Source of the DNA: Halococcus salsus
GTDB taxonomy: Archaea; Halobacteriota; Halobacteria; Halobacteriales; Halococcaceae
DNA: 64,000 nucleotides
Direction of reading: 5' to 3'
NCBI RefSeq assembly: GCF_009900715.1
Contig: NZ_JAAAJC010000006.1
Coordinates: 14,916-78,915, forward strand
Position 1 is the first letter of the stretch, and each line of letters opens with the position of its first letter. The position numbers were made by a program, and so were the translations under genes. The notes under the pieces were generated by a model. It ran no database searches, was not told the origin of the DNA, and worked only from the letters and a program-made list of their open reading frames with translations. Below, piece after piece: positions 17,492 through 27,411 of this stretch.

Positions 17492-18480
17492 GCGGCTTCA
17501 GACGTTTTCTCGCTAAACGGCTCGCCATCGCTGCCGTACTGACGCTGATCGCGGTGTCTGTAATCTTCGTGGTGCTCCGAGTGCTGCCAGGAAGCCCGTT
17601 CGAATCGCTGATCACTACCGGAAACCTCAGCCCGGACCAGGCCGACGCCGTATTTGCGCTCTACGGGCTTGACCAGCCGCTCTGGAAGCAGTACCTGTTG
17701 TATCTCCGCAATCTTCTCACCTTCCAGTTCGGCTATTCGATCCTCCAGAGCCGGCCAGTCTGGGCGATCCTTGGACCACGACTGGCTAATACGCTCGTGT
17801 TGTTAATCCCCGCACTGGTCACAACCGCAGTCCTGAGCACGCTTCTCGGGATGTACGTTGGTTGGAATCGTGGTTCGCGCACTGAAACCACGAGCATTGC
17901 GGTCACCACCTTCCTCCGGTCGACTCCGGTGTTCATCACCGCTATCTTCTTCCTGATCGCCTTCTCGTACACTCTCGGCCTCGTTCCTGCGTTCGGGATG
18001 CGAAGCGTGACCGCACAGCCGACGGGTCTCCTCGACACATACCTCTCGCTGGATTTCCTTCATCACTATATTCTGCCGTTTCTGGTCGCTGTTCTCTACT
18101 TTAGCGGCGACTTTCTCTTGCTCGCACGCAACGGAGTCGTCGAAAAGCGTGGTGCTGAGTTTCTCAAGCTCCACAAAGCGAAAGGACTCACCGAGACCGA
18201 ACGCTTGCTTCGAGCCGGTCGGAACTCGATCCTTCCGGTGGTGACCTACTTCGCACTTCGAGTTGGGATGGTGTTCCAGGGTCTCATCCTGCTCGAAGTC
18301 GTGTTCGGATGGGACGGTATCGGTCGTGCGCTCGTACTCGCGATTGAACAACAGGATTATCCGCTGGTTCAGGCGTCGGTGTTCATCATGGCGCTTGCTG
18401 TAATCGTGATGAATCTCGTGGCAGATCTCCTCTACGCCTACCTCGACCCGACCGTCGAAGCAGGAGGTGCAGGCGCATGA
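17488..18480 (+). CDS. ABC transporter permease, DppB/OppB type
   Basis: The 330-residue inner-membrane subunit has an N-terminal helix followed by the conserved VLRVLPGSPFESLI segment. About six transmembrane helices follow, and the cytoplasmic coupling loop near residues 215-240 reads FLKLHKAKGLTETERLLRAGRNS, a variant of the EAA motif that contacts the ATPase. It forms the translocation pore with the next permease for uptake of a peptide or similar solute. Stop and start of the following gene overlap as ATGA. Size is normal. Substrate class comes from the family only. Confidence 0.92.
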   Translation: MSGFRRFLAKRLAIAAVLTLIAVSVIFVVLRVLPGSPFESLITTGNLSPDQADAVFALYGLDQPLWKQYLLYLRNLLTFQFGYSILQSRPVWAILGPRLANTLVLLIPALVTTAVLSTLLGMYVGWNRGSRTETTSIAVTTFLRSTPVFITAIFFLIAFSYTLGLVPAFGMRSVTAQPTGLLDTYLSLDFLHHYILPFLVAVLYFSGDFLLLARNGVVEKRGAEFLKLHKAKGLTETERLLRAGRNSILPVVTYFALRVGMVFQGLILLEVVFGWDGIGRALVLAIEQQDYPLVQASVFIMALAVIVMNLVADLLYAYLDPTVEAGGAGA

Positions 18481-19385
18481 GCACCGGATCAGCCACAATA
18501 CGGTCCCGAATTGGGGCTCGAACCGAGCGCGTGTTCGGTCATCTCAAATTTCTCGCCCGTGACCGTCTCGCGCTCGTTTCGCTCATGGTTCTCGCTTCAT
18601 TCATCTTCCTTGGAGTGTTCGGACCACTGCTAGCGCCGTACGACCCGATCGCCGACTATGTCCGGACCTCGAACGGCGAGATCGCGAGGCTTGCTGCCCC
18701 AAGTTTCGATGCACCGCTCGGCACCACTGAGTACGGAAAGAGCGTGCTGAGTCAATTCCTCGCTGGTGCACAGCCAACGCTGATCGTTGGGCTGCTTGGC
18801 GGCATTGGTACCGGAGCACTCGGCTTCCTTGTTGGTCTCACTAGTGGGTACTTCGGTGGCCGTGTGGACGAACTCCTGATGCGGCTTACTGACCTCACCT
18901 TCTCACTGCCGTTCATGCCGATGGCACTCCTACTGTTGACATTCGTTACTCCGAACATCTGGCTACTGACGCTGATTATCGTGGTTTTCCTCTGGAAGAT
19001 GCCGGCACGTGTCGTGCGTTCGGAGGTACTCTCGGTGCGCGAACGGACGTTCGTGAAATCCGCTCGCGCGAGCGGAGCGGGGCATCTCCGAACGATGTTC
19101 TTCCACGTTGCGCCGAATGTCCTGCCTATTGGTTTTCTCTACACCGCCTACGGGGTAGCGTGGGCGATCGCCGCCCAAGCTAGCCTTGCGTTCCTCGGCT
19201 TCGGCGACCCCAATACCACCAGTTGGGGCCGGATGCTCCGGATGGTGTTCGAATCCGGTACCATCCGGATCGCATGGTGGTGGGTGCTTCCTCCCGCCAT
19301 CGGGATCGCCGCCGTCACTACTGCCGTGTTCCTGATCGGCCGTGCGTACGAAGAACTCATCAACCCGGAGATAACTGACCAATGA
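18477..19385 (+). CDS. ABC transporter permease, DppC/OppC type
   Basis: The 302-residue permease has the OppC N-terminal domain (first helix near residue 35, then FGPLLAPYDPIADYV), five further helices and the EAA coupling loop VRSEVLSVRERTFVKSARASGAGHLRTMFFHVAPN. It pairs with the DppB-type permease. The sequence PLGTTEYGKSVLSQFLAG is a typical DppC periplasmic/helix landmark. Four-base overlaps on both sides tie it into the operon. Confidence 0.92.
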   Translation: MSTGSATIRSRIGARTERVFGHLKFLARDRLALVSLMVLASFIFLGVFGPLLAPYDPIADYVRTSNGEIARLAAPSFDAPLGTTEYGKSVLSQFLAGAQPTLIVGLLGGIGTGALGFLVGLTSGYFGGRVDELLMRLTDLTFSLPFMPMALLLLTFVTPNIWLLTLIIVVFLWKMPARVVRSEVLSVRERTFVKSARASGAGHLRTMFFHVAPNVLPIGFLYTAYGVAWAIAAQASLAFLGFGDPNTTSWGRMLRMVFESGTIRIAWWWVLPPAIGIAAVTTAVFLIGRAYEELINPEITDQ

Positions 19386-21466
19386 CACTACTCGAAGTTG
19401 ACGACCTCGACGTGACGTATCGCACGCAGAACGGCTCAGTCCATGCGGTCAACGGGATCTCGTTCACTATCGAAGCCGGCGTGAACTATGGACTCGTCGG
19501 TGAGTCGGGGTCGGGGAAATCGACGGCTGCCGAAGCTGTGCTCGGCTTGCTCCCACCAAATGGTGTCGTCGAGAGTGGGTCGATAACCTACAAGGGCCGT
19601 GACTTGCTCGCGCTTTCACCCGCCGAACGCCGTGACGTGCTCTGGGAAGAGATCGCTTACATCCCCCAAAGTGCGATGGATGCACTCGATCCCGTGATGA
19701 CAACAGGCGCACAGATCGTCCAGGCAATTCAGAAACATCGCAACGTCACACAGGCGAACGCTCGCGACCGCGTGCGTGAGTTGTTCGACATTGTGGGACT
19801 CAATCCTGACCGGATCGACGAGTATCCGCACCAATTCTCGGGCGGAATGCGCCAGCGTGTTACAATCGCGATGGCGCTCGCACTTGAGCCAGATCTGATC
19901 GTCGCCGACGAACCAACGACAGGACTTGATGTAATAGTTCAAGACAAGATCCTTGAGACGATTCTCGATATTCAAGAGCGGATCGACAGCTCGTTGCTCC
20001 TGATAACGCACGAGATCGGAGTAGTTGCCGAAACCTGCGAAGAGCTCTCGATCCTCTACGGTGGGAAGGTCATGGAGCAAGGGAGCGTCGATAACGTGCT
20101 TCTGAACCCGACAAATCCCTACACAATGGGACTGAAGAACTCGTTTCCCGAACTCGAAGCTGGTCACGCCGACCCCGTATCGATCCCTGGGTCGCCACCG
20201 AGTCTCGATGAACCACCCACAGGGTGTGTGTTCCGAGAACGGTGTCCGTTCGCCGATGAGGAGTGCGAGCGTGCCCATCCCCCACTCGTTGACTTGCCGA
20301 ATCGGAACCACCGGTCGGCGTGTCACTACGTCGACCAGGCCGCTCGGATGCGCCGCGAGGCGGACGATCCTGCAACGTGGGGGATTGAGGAGGACGATGC
20401 CGCTACCGAACGAGTCGACAACAAGGATGTCGTGCTCTCAGTCGACAATTTGCAAACATGGTACTCTCAGGGCCAGTCGATGCTTGGACGACTACGTGGC
20501 GAGGAGCCACAGTACGTGAAGGCCGTCGACGGTGTAAGCTTCGACGTACGACGCTCCGAAGTTCTGGGTATCGCTGGTGAATCTGGCTGTGGGAAATCCA
20601 CGCTCGGTGAGACGATCGCGTTGCTTGAAGACCCAACTGATGGCGATATCACCTTTGATGGAACCTCAGTTGAGGAGTACAAGCGTGACGGAATGAAGGA
20701 ATTCCGTCGCAAAGCTCAGATCGTCTTTCAGGACCCGTTCGACTCGCTGAATCCACGGCAGACGGTTCGACGGTTGGTGAGCGAGCCGCTCGCAATCCAC
20801 GGCCGTCACACTGATGACCGTGAGGAGTTCGTCGAATCGACTCTTGAACGCGTCGGCCTTACACCTGCGAGTGAGTTCCTCGATCAGTACCCACACGAAC
20901 TCTCTGGTGGCCAGCGCCAGCGGGTCGCGATCGCTCGGGCACTCGTGCTCGAGCCCGAATTTTTGGTATGTGACGAGCCTGCCTCGATGCTTGATGTATC
21001 TCTGAAGGTCAATCTACTCAATCTTCTCCGGGATCTCGCTGACGAGGATGATATCGCAGTAGTTTACATTTCGCACGACCTCGCTAGTCTCGCCCAGGTT
21101 TCGGACCGACTGGCGATTATGTATCTCGGCCGAATCGTTGAAATCGGCCCCACTGCTGAACTTACTGCGTCGCCGAAACATCCGTATACTTCGCTGTTGC
21201 TCTCAGCCGCACCTGAAAAGGATCCTTCGGCTGGGCGAGAACGGGTTGCGCTTGACGGCGAACCGCCAGATCCAGTTAACCTTCCATCGGGGTGTGTCTT
21301 TGCTCCGCGATGTCCGAAAGCACGCTCTGAGTGTCGCGAAGCCGAGCCAACGCCAAACGAAGCGGGATCTGGTGACCACACTGCCGCGTGTTATTTCCCA
21401 GTTGGCAAAAGTACGTCTGGCCAATCTAGCGCATCTAGTAAATCAGAGAGCTCTGCAGACGACTAA
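19382..21466 (+). CDS. fused ABC ATPase, DppD-DppF type
   Basis: The 694-residue protein carries two complete peptide-transport ATPases in one chain. In the first, Walker A is GESGSGKST (residues 40-48), the signature is SGGMRQR and Walker B is LIVADEP. A C-terminal oligopeptide-transporter motif GCVFRERCPFADEEC follows. The second has GESGCGKST, SGGQRQR, FLVCDEP and a repeat of the Cys motif, GCVFAPRCPKARSEC. The Cys-rich tails are typical of Dpp/Opp ATPases. Fusion of the two subunits, usually separate genes, occurs in other haloarchaeal and bacterial systems. The last codons are Ser-rich. The operon ends here, 31 bases before a convergent gene. Confidence 0.93.
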   Translation: MTLLEVDDLDVTYRTQNGSVHAVNGISFTIEAGVNYGLVGESGSGKSTAAEAVLGLLPPNGVVESGSITYKGRDLLALSPAERRDVLWEEIAYIPQSAMDALDPVMTTGAQIVQAIQKHRNVTQANARDRVRELFDIVGLNPDRIDEYPHQFSGGMRQRVTIAMALALEPDLIVADEPTTGLDVIVQDKILETILDIQERIDSSLLLITHEIGVVAETCEELSILYGGKVMEQGSVDNVLLNPTNPYTMGLKNSFPELEAGHADPVSIPGSPPSLDEPPTGCVFRERCPFADEECERAHPPLVDLPNRNHRSACHYVDQAARMRREADDPATWGIEEDDAATERVDNKDVVLSVDNLQTWYSQGQSMLGRLRGEEPQYVKAVDGVSFDVRRSEVLGIAGESGCGKSTLGETIALLEDPTDGDITFDGTSVEEYKRDGMKEFRRKAQIVFQDPFDSLNPRQTVRRLVSEPLAIHGRHTDDREEFVESTLERVGLTPASEFLDQYPHELSGGQRQRVAIARALVLEPEFLVCDEPASMLDVSLKVNLLNLLRDLADEDDIAVVYISHDLASLAQVSDRLAIMYLGRIVEIGPTAELTASPKHPYTSLLLSAAPEKDPSAGRERVALDGEPPDPVNLPSGCVFAPRCPKARSECREAEPTPNEAGSGDHTAACYFPVGKSTSGQSSASSKSESSADD

Positions 21467-21497
21467 AAGGGGCACTGTCTAACGAATTTGCTCTGAA

Positions 21498-21938
21498 CTA
21501 CAGGAGGCCGGCGATAACGAGCAGTGCGATTGCAACCACACTCCCTCCAAGAAACCATGGGCGTGCCTTCGTTGCAGCCACCCCTGCTGATTGTTCCGGC
21601 TGACTACTGGTGAGTCGACGGAAGCCGAAGAAGAGTACAACTGCAAGGACAAACCATAATCCAACCATCAGTAGTACGAGATTTCCTCGGCTGCTTGACT
21701 GGAGCGTTTCGACGGTATAGAGTGTTCCTGCGAGATGTCCCCCGCTAAACATCAACAGGAGAACTGAACCAACGGTGAGATACCAGAATCGCCGTGCGAT
21801 AAGGGTCAAGCCATCGGTGCTCAGCAATTCGTTACGAGCTGCTGGGATAACAGCACCCGCGACCACTAATGTTCCACCTGTCCAGATCGCGGCGAAGATC
21901 GTGTGAACGGTCATCGCCACATCATGAATGCTTACCAT
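21498..21938 (-). CDS. CopD-like four-helix membrane protein
   Basis: The 146-residue protein has four hydrophobic segments (about residues 8-28, 50-68, 82-103 and 127-145). It begins with HDVAMTVHTIFAAIWTGGTLVVAG, which resembles the first helices of CopD/copper-resistance and related haem-protein assembly families, where the His and Trp-Thr-Gly-Gly are conserved. A polar Ser/Gln/Ala loop precedes the last helix. It converges with the ABC operon and is otherwise isolated. A transport or redox role is possible but not shown. Confidence 0.6.
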   Translation of the reverse strand: MVSIHDVAMTVHTIFAAIWTGGTLVVAGAVIPAARNELLSTDGLTLIARRFWYLTVGSVLLLMFSGGHLAGTLYTVETLQSSSRGNLVLLMVGLWFVLAVVLFFGFRRLTSSQPEQSAGVAATKARPWFLGGSVVAIALLVIAGLL

Positions 21939-22081
21939 CAGTGTGTTCCTGTATATTGTGGCGTGTCTGAGGTAATAGTTCTACCACTCTGAGGCGGCCG
22001 CATTCAACCAACGAACACTAAATTAGCTCGAACACAATGGAACAGAGTAGTTATCAACAAGCCGAGAGCACACACCTGAAT

Positions 22082-22216
22082 ATGTGTCCGTTGCCGCCAA
22101 CGACCAGTAATGTTACTTGTCCGAACTGTGGGGCGAACAACGTTCAGACGGTCGGCGCTGAACCGGGTGAAAACCCGGACTATGAGTGTCTCACTTGTGA
22201 GAGCGTGTTCGAATAG
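22082..22216 (+). CDS. zinc-ribbon microprotein (44 aa)
   Basis: A 44-codon frame from ATG 22082 to TAG 22214-22216 carries CPNC and CLTC knuckles 19 residues apart, joined by an acidic Gly/Pro-rich loop, ending CESVFE. This is a compact zinc ribbon. It lies between the CopD-like gene (divergent) and the right end of TnpB element 1. The upstream region has no clear Shine-Dalgarno, which fits leaderless translation. Function unknown. Confidence 0.65.
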   Translation: MCPLPPTTSNVTCPNCGANNVQTVGAEPGENPDYECLTCESVFE

Positions 22217-22311
22217 CCGTACGCTCAGAGCGATTCCGCAGAACGTCAAAGGTTGGAAAGAGGCACCTTTTCGACAGTGGCATAATCGACATAAGCCCCT
22301 CAATTACTCAG

Positions 22312-22390
22312 TCAGCGACCCTACCCTACCGCTCGGGCTGACGCCCTCGCGCTTGAGGGTGGGGCTTGTCCGTGGACTCGGCCTCAGACG

Positions 22391-22393
<3 letters not shown>
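22312..22393 (-). ncRNA. predicted TnpB guide RNA (omega/reRNA) scaffold and right end, element 1
   Basis: Directly downstream of the tnpB stop (minus strand) the sequence can fold as CCCCACCCT...AGGGTAGGGT enclosing GGGC-GTCA-GCCC, with CCCTC...GAGGG as an alternative stem. The same outer stem and GTCA tetraloop recur in element 2. In characterised TnpB systems such right-end RNA is the scaffold and the bases just past the element serve as guide. By that model the guide begins near 22311 and runs leftwards. No expression evidence exists here. Confidence 0.5.
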
Positions 22394-23608
<1,215 letters not shown>

Positions 23609-23664
23609 GTATTCAATGTGGACGCGATGATGTATAAAACACGGTAATGCCCAGCCAAACGAAC

Positions 23665-23745
23665 GCGCTCCTCCCCTCCTTACTCGCTCACTTCCGCACC
23701 GCGTTCGCTCCTTGAGGAAGGGGACTCCGCGCTACCGATTAGTTG
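23665..23745 (-). mobile_element. left end of TnpB element 1
   Basis: Read on the minus strand, CCCCTTCCTCAAGGAGCGA is followed by an inner hairpin and closes with GAGCGAGTAAGGAGGGG, a long imperfect palindrome about 60 bases upstream of the tnpB start. It matches the layout of the left end at 33204. Such subterminal hairpins are where the TnpA of IS200/IS605 elements binds single-stranded ends. Confidence 0.6.
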
Positions 23746-23908
23746 ATTCCGCCACATTGGGAGAGATGGCTGGCAAGTAATCCCGGATAGTCAGCAATCG
23801 AATCTGAGAGATAACTTTGGCGAGCGCTCACCCCGTGGACTATTTCCCGCATCCTTCTGTGCATTTGCAAGTGATACAGTCTATACTCCAGACGCTTTCC
23901 GTGGTACT

Positions 23909-24100
23909 GTGAGCACAGCTCTATTTTGCAAAGGGTGTGGACAGAGTGTAGATAGATCAGACAACGACGGTGACGAGAACTCCGACTCCGTCACCTTCTA
24001 TTGTAGTTGTGAAAACCGTCAATATGATCTGGAAGCTGATTTCCCAAACGGCTTTCCACCTTCCTCGGAAAGACCTGCAACGTGGGAAGAGCAGGAGTGA
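23909..24100 (+). CDS. zinc-finger small protein (63 aa)
   Basis: A GTG at 23909 opens a 63-codon frame with CKGC near the N-terminus and CSC about 19 residues later, separated by an Asp/Asn-rich acidic loop, then an acidic tail ending WEEQE. The Cys spacing (CxxC...CxC) suggests a small metal site. GTG is the only reasonable start before the first knuckle. It lies just upstream of TnpB element 1's left end and reads away from it. Confidence 0.5.
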   Translation: MSTALFCKGCGQSVDRSDNDGDENSDSVTFYCSCENRQYDLEADFPNGFPPSSERPATWEEQE

Positions 24101-24514
24101 CACAGGCACTCGTCCTCAGTTACATCCAGAGTGGTGATCAGGACACGTGCTAATAGCTCCCTTCGCTATCGCCATTTCCAGCGAGATCTAATATAAACAC
24201 AGCATCCGCAAAAACCATCATCAGAGGCCGTGATCGATGGGGTTCAGAATAGTGACCTACTAGGGACTCCTCCAACCACCCAACATTTGGCTCGGGAGAA
24301 GAGCCAACTTGTAGTGCCTTTGATGTCGACAGGAACTGAGCGAGACTTACACCTAATTGGAGAGCAAAGGATGGGGAAGATTCGGCGGATTCCAATGTGT
24401 TTTGTTGTGGATGACTCCTTCCTACTTTCCTTGCATGACCACAGTTACACGCTCTCGGTTGGCTCTCTATTGACGAGATGAGACCATCAATCGCGGACAC
24501 TCGCTCAATGTTTG
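24101..24514. other. intergenic stretch, no recognised gene
   Basis: Two overlapping open frames (24150-24500 minus, 24230-24481 plus) lack motifs, and neither has convincing composition. The stretch follows a small zinc protein and lies downstream of the regulator/partner pair on the other strand. Confidence 0.35.
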
Positions 24515-24955
24515 CTAGCCGTCAGTCGACCACTGCTGCTCGATTCGTTGTTCGACCGCGCCGATAGCCGTCGAGATGACATCTATGGGGTGCAGAGAGG
24601 CCCACGTGAGGTCCGTGATTTCCTCGCCTGTTGGCGGGTGATGAAAGTGGAGGCGTGCATTATGGGGATTCAGGTGACGATCCCACCGGCATTCCCAGCG
24701 GTCTGCATCGGTGGTTTCGACGTAATGTAGTGAGAAATCACCGCTCGCGAACCACCGAATATCGAGTCGAGCGCTCTCGACTGTTGAGGGATATCGACTC
24801 TGCTCACACTGGATATGGAGGATTCGAGGCTCGTAACTGTCGGGGTCGAACTCGGTTGACGCGACGAGTGGTTCGTCGGCGAGGATTCCTTCGAGGAGTC
24901 GAAGTGTCTGCCTATCGGGTGGCCCGGTCGATGTGAGTTCACCATCCGGGATCAT
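24515..24955 (-). CDS. partner protein of a DUF7342-type regulator (possible TumE-like toxin)
   Basis: The 146-residue acidic protein starts immediately after the stop of the HTH gene (TAG directly followed by ATG), so the two are translated as a pair. The C-terminal half, with SLHYVETTDADRWECRWDRH, a His-rich NPHNARLHFHHPP segment and a terminal amphipathic helix, is reminiscent of TumE/DUF6516 proteins, small RNase-type toxins paired with an HTH antitoxin. The match is by eye on the pattern of aromatic, His and Arg residues, and I cannot confirm it. The alternative is a conserved hypothetical partner with a non-toxic role. Confidence 0.5.
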   Translation of the reverse strand: MIPDGELTSTGPPDRQTLRLLEGILADEPLVASTEFDPDSYEPRILHIQCEQSRYPSTVESARLDIRWFASGDFSLHYVETTDADRWECRWDRHLNPHNARLHFHHPPTGEEITDLTWASLHPIDVISTAIGAVEQRIEQQWSTDG

Positions 24956-25492
24956 CTATGCCGGCAGGAGATGCCCATCGTTCGACGAAAGCTGACGAGC
25001 GAGTTCGTAGAGACGGATGTCGTGCTCGATGGATTGCCACTCGCTAATGGCGTTCATTCGTTCGTGGATCGTGTCGTGGTCGTCGTGCTCGAATACCGAG
25101 ACTGCGGTCGGATCGGTAGCTCCGAAGCGCTGTTCGAATTGCTTCTGACGGTTCTCGAGCTCTCGGACGCGGTCGATGATCTCCTCGATAGTGAGTTCCT
25201 CGGCGAGACGGTTCGCGTCCTGCCATTCGAAGTACCCGTCGTTGCGTTCGTACTGGGCCGGACGGCTCTGGCGATTGGCTCGTGCGATACCCATCTCCGC
25301 GATGCGGTCGAGATGTTTTTTCGCTGCGTTCGGCGAGCAGTCCGCAATATCGGCGATCTCGCGATACGACGTTGGTTCCGTAATTCCAACGAGGACATCG
25401 TAGACACGTCCGAAGGTGTCTGTGTCTTCGGACCAGCGTTGTCGTAGCTCATTGGTCGGTTCACCACCTGGGTCTGGATCGAACTTGGTCAT
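24956..25492 (-). CDS. DUF7342-type HTH regulator/antitoxin-like protein
   Basis: The 178-residue protein has a winged-helix HTH at about residues 35-85 (YDVLVGITEPTSYREIADI, then CSPNAAKKHLDRIAEMGI, then a wing with YERNDGYFEW). A long coiled-coil-like segment (EELTIEEIIDRVRELENRQ) and a C-terminal acidic helix follow. This is the layout of haloarchaeal DUF7342 regulators. ATG 25492 is preferred over a GTG 24 bases upstream, because the TATA-like AATATATATT lies about 30 bases before it. With the abutting downstream gene it forms a two-gene unit with toxin-antitoxin-like spacing and order (DNA-binding protein first). Confidence 0.75.
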   Translation of the reverse strand: MTKFDPDPGGEPTNELRQRWSEDTDTFGRVYDVLVGITEPTSYREIADIADCSPNAAKKHLDRIAEMGIARANRQSRPAQYERNDGYFEWQDANRLAEELTIEEIIDRVRELENRQKQFEQRFGATDPTAVSVFEHDDHDTIHERMNAISEWQSIEHDIRLYELARQLSSNDGHLLPA

Positions 25493-25514
25493 AAATGGCT
25501 GTACACGCTCTCCC

Positions 25515-25545
25515 ACAATATATATTTGGAATACGCAGATATATG
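25515..25545 (-). promoter_or_regulatory. TATA-like box and imperfect palindrome before the regulator pair
   Basis: AATATATATT sits about 30 bases upstream of the regulator start, and a partly symmetric AT-rich repeat (ATATAT and AAATATAT flanking a GC-containing centre) covers the same place. It would suit autoregulation, which is common for HTH antitoxins, but symmetry is imperfect and this is an inference. Confidence 0.35.
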
Positions 25546-25579
25546 ACCAAGCGGCGTGCCAAGGTTGAGACTGCTTGTC

Positions 25580-25843
25580 CTATTGACTATCATCAGTAGC
25601 TGTTGAGTTATTGGCCGTACTCATGAGAGTGGGTGGTGCATCGTTGACTGTAACCGTGGTATTGTTCGGTGGCAAGTCCGTTGCAGAAACATCTATTACT
25701 GGCCCTATTGATGAGCCATGAATCTCGGTTGCTTCCCCTGCCCGTCCCTCATCCCCACTACAGTCTGTGAGCGACCCACTGGCCGCCCCTCCCAGTACTG
25801 AGGGATACCTGGTCATTGCACCAATGTGGAGCGTCTCAAACAT
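25580..25843 (-). CDS. hypothetical protein (87 aa), uncertain
   Basis: An 87-codon frame from ATG 25843 encodes a Thr/Asn/Ser/Pro-rich acidic product without motifs. The composition resembles a haloarchaeal surface linker. No ribosome-binding site or promoter is clear. It lies between the regulator pair and an MFS gene on the same strand and may be a chance frame. Confidence 0.2.
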   Translation of the reverse strand: MFETLHIGAMTRYPSVLGGAASGSLTDCSGDEGRAGEATEIHGSSIGPVIDVSATDLPPNNTTVTVNDAPPTLMSTANNSTATDDSQ

Positions 25844-25971
25844 AGCATACGCTTTGTGGTCATTGTTGTCGTAATGTGAGCGGGGACTCACCGAACGACG
25901 GTTGCTCCTTGAAAAGCTAGTCGCTGATCAGCTAGGGTGAGAGAAGGAGTACCTTTTGGACATGCTGGCGA

Positions 25972-27252
25972 TCAGTCGTCAGGGAGGGCTCTAGCGGAGA
26001 CGGAGGTGTTTTCACCGAACAATGTCGCGGCGACGAGTACGCCGGCGAGAACCACGAAGCCGACGCAGGCGAGATATTCGATCGTGAACCCTACCACCTC
26101 CGCGAGTGGCAGCGCGACCAGTGGGCCGACACTGGACCCGAGATCACCGAAGACGTTGTAGACACCACCAAGCTTTCCGGTATCATTGGCGGGGCTGATA
26201 TCCCCTAGATATGCGAGCAGTGGTGGGTTCGACCCCCCGACACCGACGCCGATGAGCGCGACGCCGACGAGTGTGCTCGTCAGGGTGGGTACGAGCGCGA
26301 GCAGCGCGAACCCGCATCCGAAGACGGCGAGCGCGGGCAGCGTCAAGAGCGCACGATTCGAGAGTCGATCCGAAATCGAACCCGCGATTACCGTCGTTAG
26401 ACTCGCACAGAGTACGCCGAGAGCCATCACGACCCCACTCGCGCCAACACCAGAGAGAAAGGCGATCTCGATACTGTTCTGCTGGGCGTAGAGTACGACT
26501 GTCGAGAGGAGAACCCCTGCGAACAGGAATCGCACGGTGAAGTTCACCGCGCCAACGGTAAAGATGCGGATATCGGCACGGACCATCCGCGGAATATCAG
26601 TCAGCCCGCTCCGAGAACCAGTGGTGGGCTGGATGTTCGGAAGCACGGCGAACGCGACGAGAAAGGCGAACAGGCCCGCACCACCGGCGGTGAGGAAGGC
26701 CGGCGTGTAACCGAACGTGTCGGCGATGAGGGCGCCCACAATCAGGCCCGTCGGGAAACCGAGACTCTGGCCACCCCGCATGTAGCCAACCCACTTGCCC
26801 CGGTTTTCGGCGGTTGTCACCCGCGTGATGGTGCTGAACGCGCCCACGAACACGAATGCGGAACCGAAGCCCCACATCGCTCGTGAGAGCAAGAACACGC
26901 CGCCAGCATCGAATACTGGAACGAGGTCCGAGTGGATGCCGAGCACATAGCCGAACGGCGCACACCCCTGCAGGAAGAAGCCAATGAGCATCGGTCGACG
27001 GGTACCAAACCGGTCGAGAATCTGGCCTGCAGGTGTGTTCATCACGAGCCGAACGATCCGATTGGTGGAAAGGATCAACCCGACCAAAATCGGCGCGATA
27101 CCCAGTACCCCACCGAGCGTGGGAAGGGTTGGGAAGGCAACCCCGCCACCGATCCCACCGAAGAACACGCCCGCAATGAGCGCTCCCGCGACATACCGTG
27201 TCGAGCGACCCGTGTCATGGTCCGGATCGCGCCTGGTTTCGCTCCTGTTCAT
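25972..27252 (-). CDS. MFS transporter, 12-helix
   Basis: The 426-residue protein has 12 predicted transmembrane helices with a central cytoplasmic loop after helix 6 (NIQPTTGSRSGLTDIPRM). QILDRFGTRRPMLIG after helix 2 is MFS motif A, and the equivalent loop of the second half is SISDRLSNRALLTLP. The halves are typical of drug or sugar MFS permeases. The substrate is unknown. The GC content of this gene is higher than that of its surroundings, suggesting a separate origin. A perfect 12-base palindrome lies 148 bases upstream. Confidence 0.88.
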   Translation of the reverse strand: MNRSETRRDPDHDTGRSTRYVAGALIAGVFFGGIGGGVAFPTLPTLGGVLGIAPILVGLILSTNRIVRLVMNTPAGQILDRFGTRRPMLIGFFLQGCAPFGYVLGIHSDLVPVFDAGGVFLLSRAMWGFGSAFVFVGAFSTITRVTTAENRGKWVGYMRGGQSLGFPTGLIVGALIADTFGYTPAFLTAGGAGLFAFLVAFAVLPNIQPTTGSRSGLTDIPRMVRADIRIFTVGAVNFTVRFLFAGVLLSTVVLYAQQNSIEIAFLSGVGASGVVMALGVLCASLTTVIAGSISDRLSNRALLTLPALAVFGCGFALLALVPTLTSTLVGVALIGVGVGGSNPPLLAYLGDISPANDTGKLGGVYNVFGDLGSSVGPLVALPLAEVVGFTIEYLACVGFVVLAGVLVAATLFGENTSVSARALPDD

Positions 27253-27399
27253 TCGACGCGCCCGTCCGTGCCGTCACGAACCAGTACGACGCCGAAATAC
27301 GTTGCGAGGGCCCCCCATATTCCGTTGCCGGCTACTGGATCGTCGAATACGGTTCGGTTGGTGCGCACGCCCACCGCGGCGCGCGCAGTATCACTCATT

Positions 27400-27411
27400 C
27401 TAACCGGTTAG
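27400..27411. promoter_or_regulatory. perfect palindrome CTAACCGGTTAG, possible operator
   Basis: The 12-base sequence is fully self-complementary and lies 148 bases upstream of the MFS start in otherwise non-coding DNA. The shape fits a TetR-type operator, a class often found before MFS exporters. No TetR gene is visible next to it; one may have been lost in the decayed stretch that follows. Confidence 0.3.
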
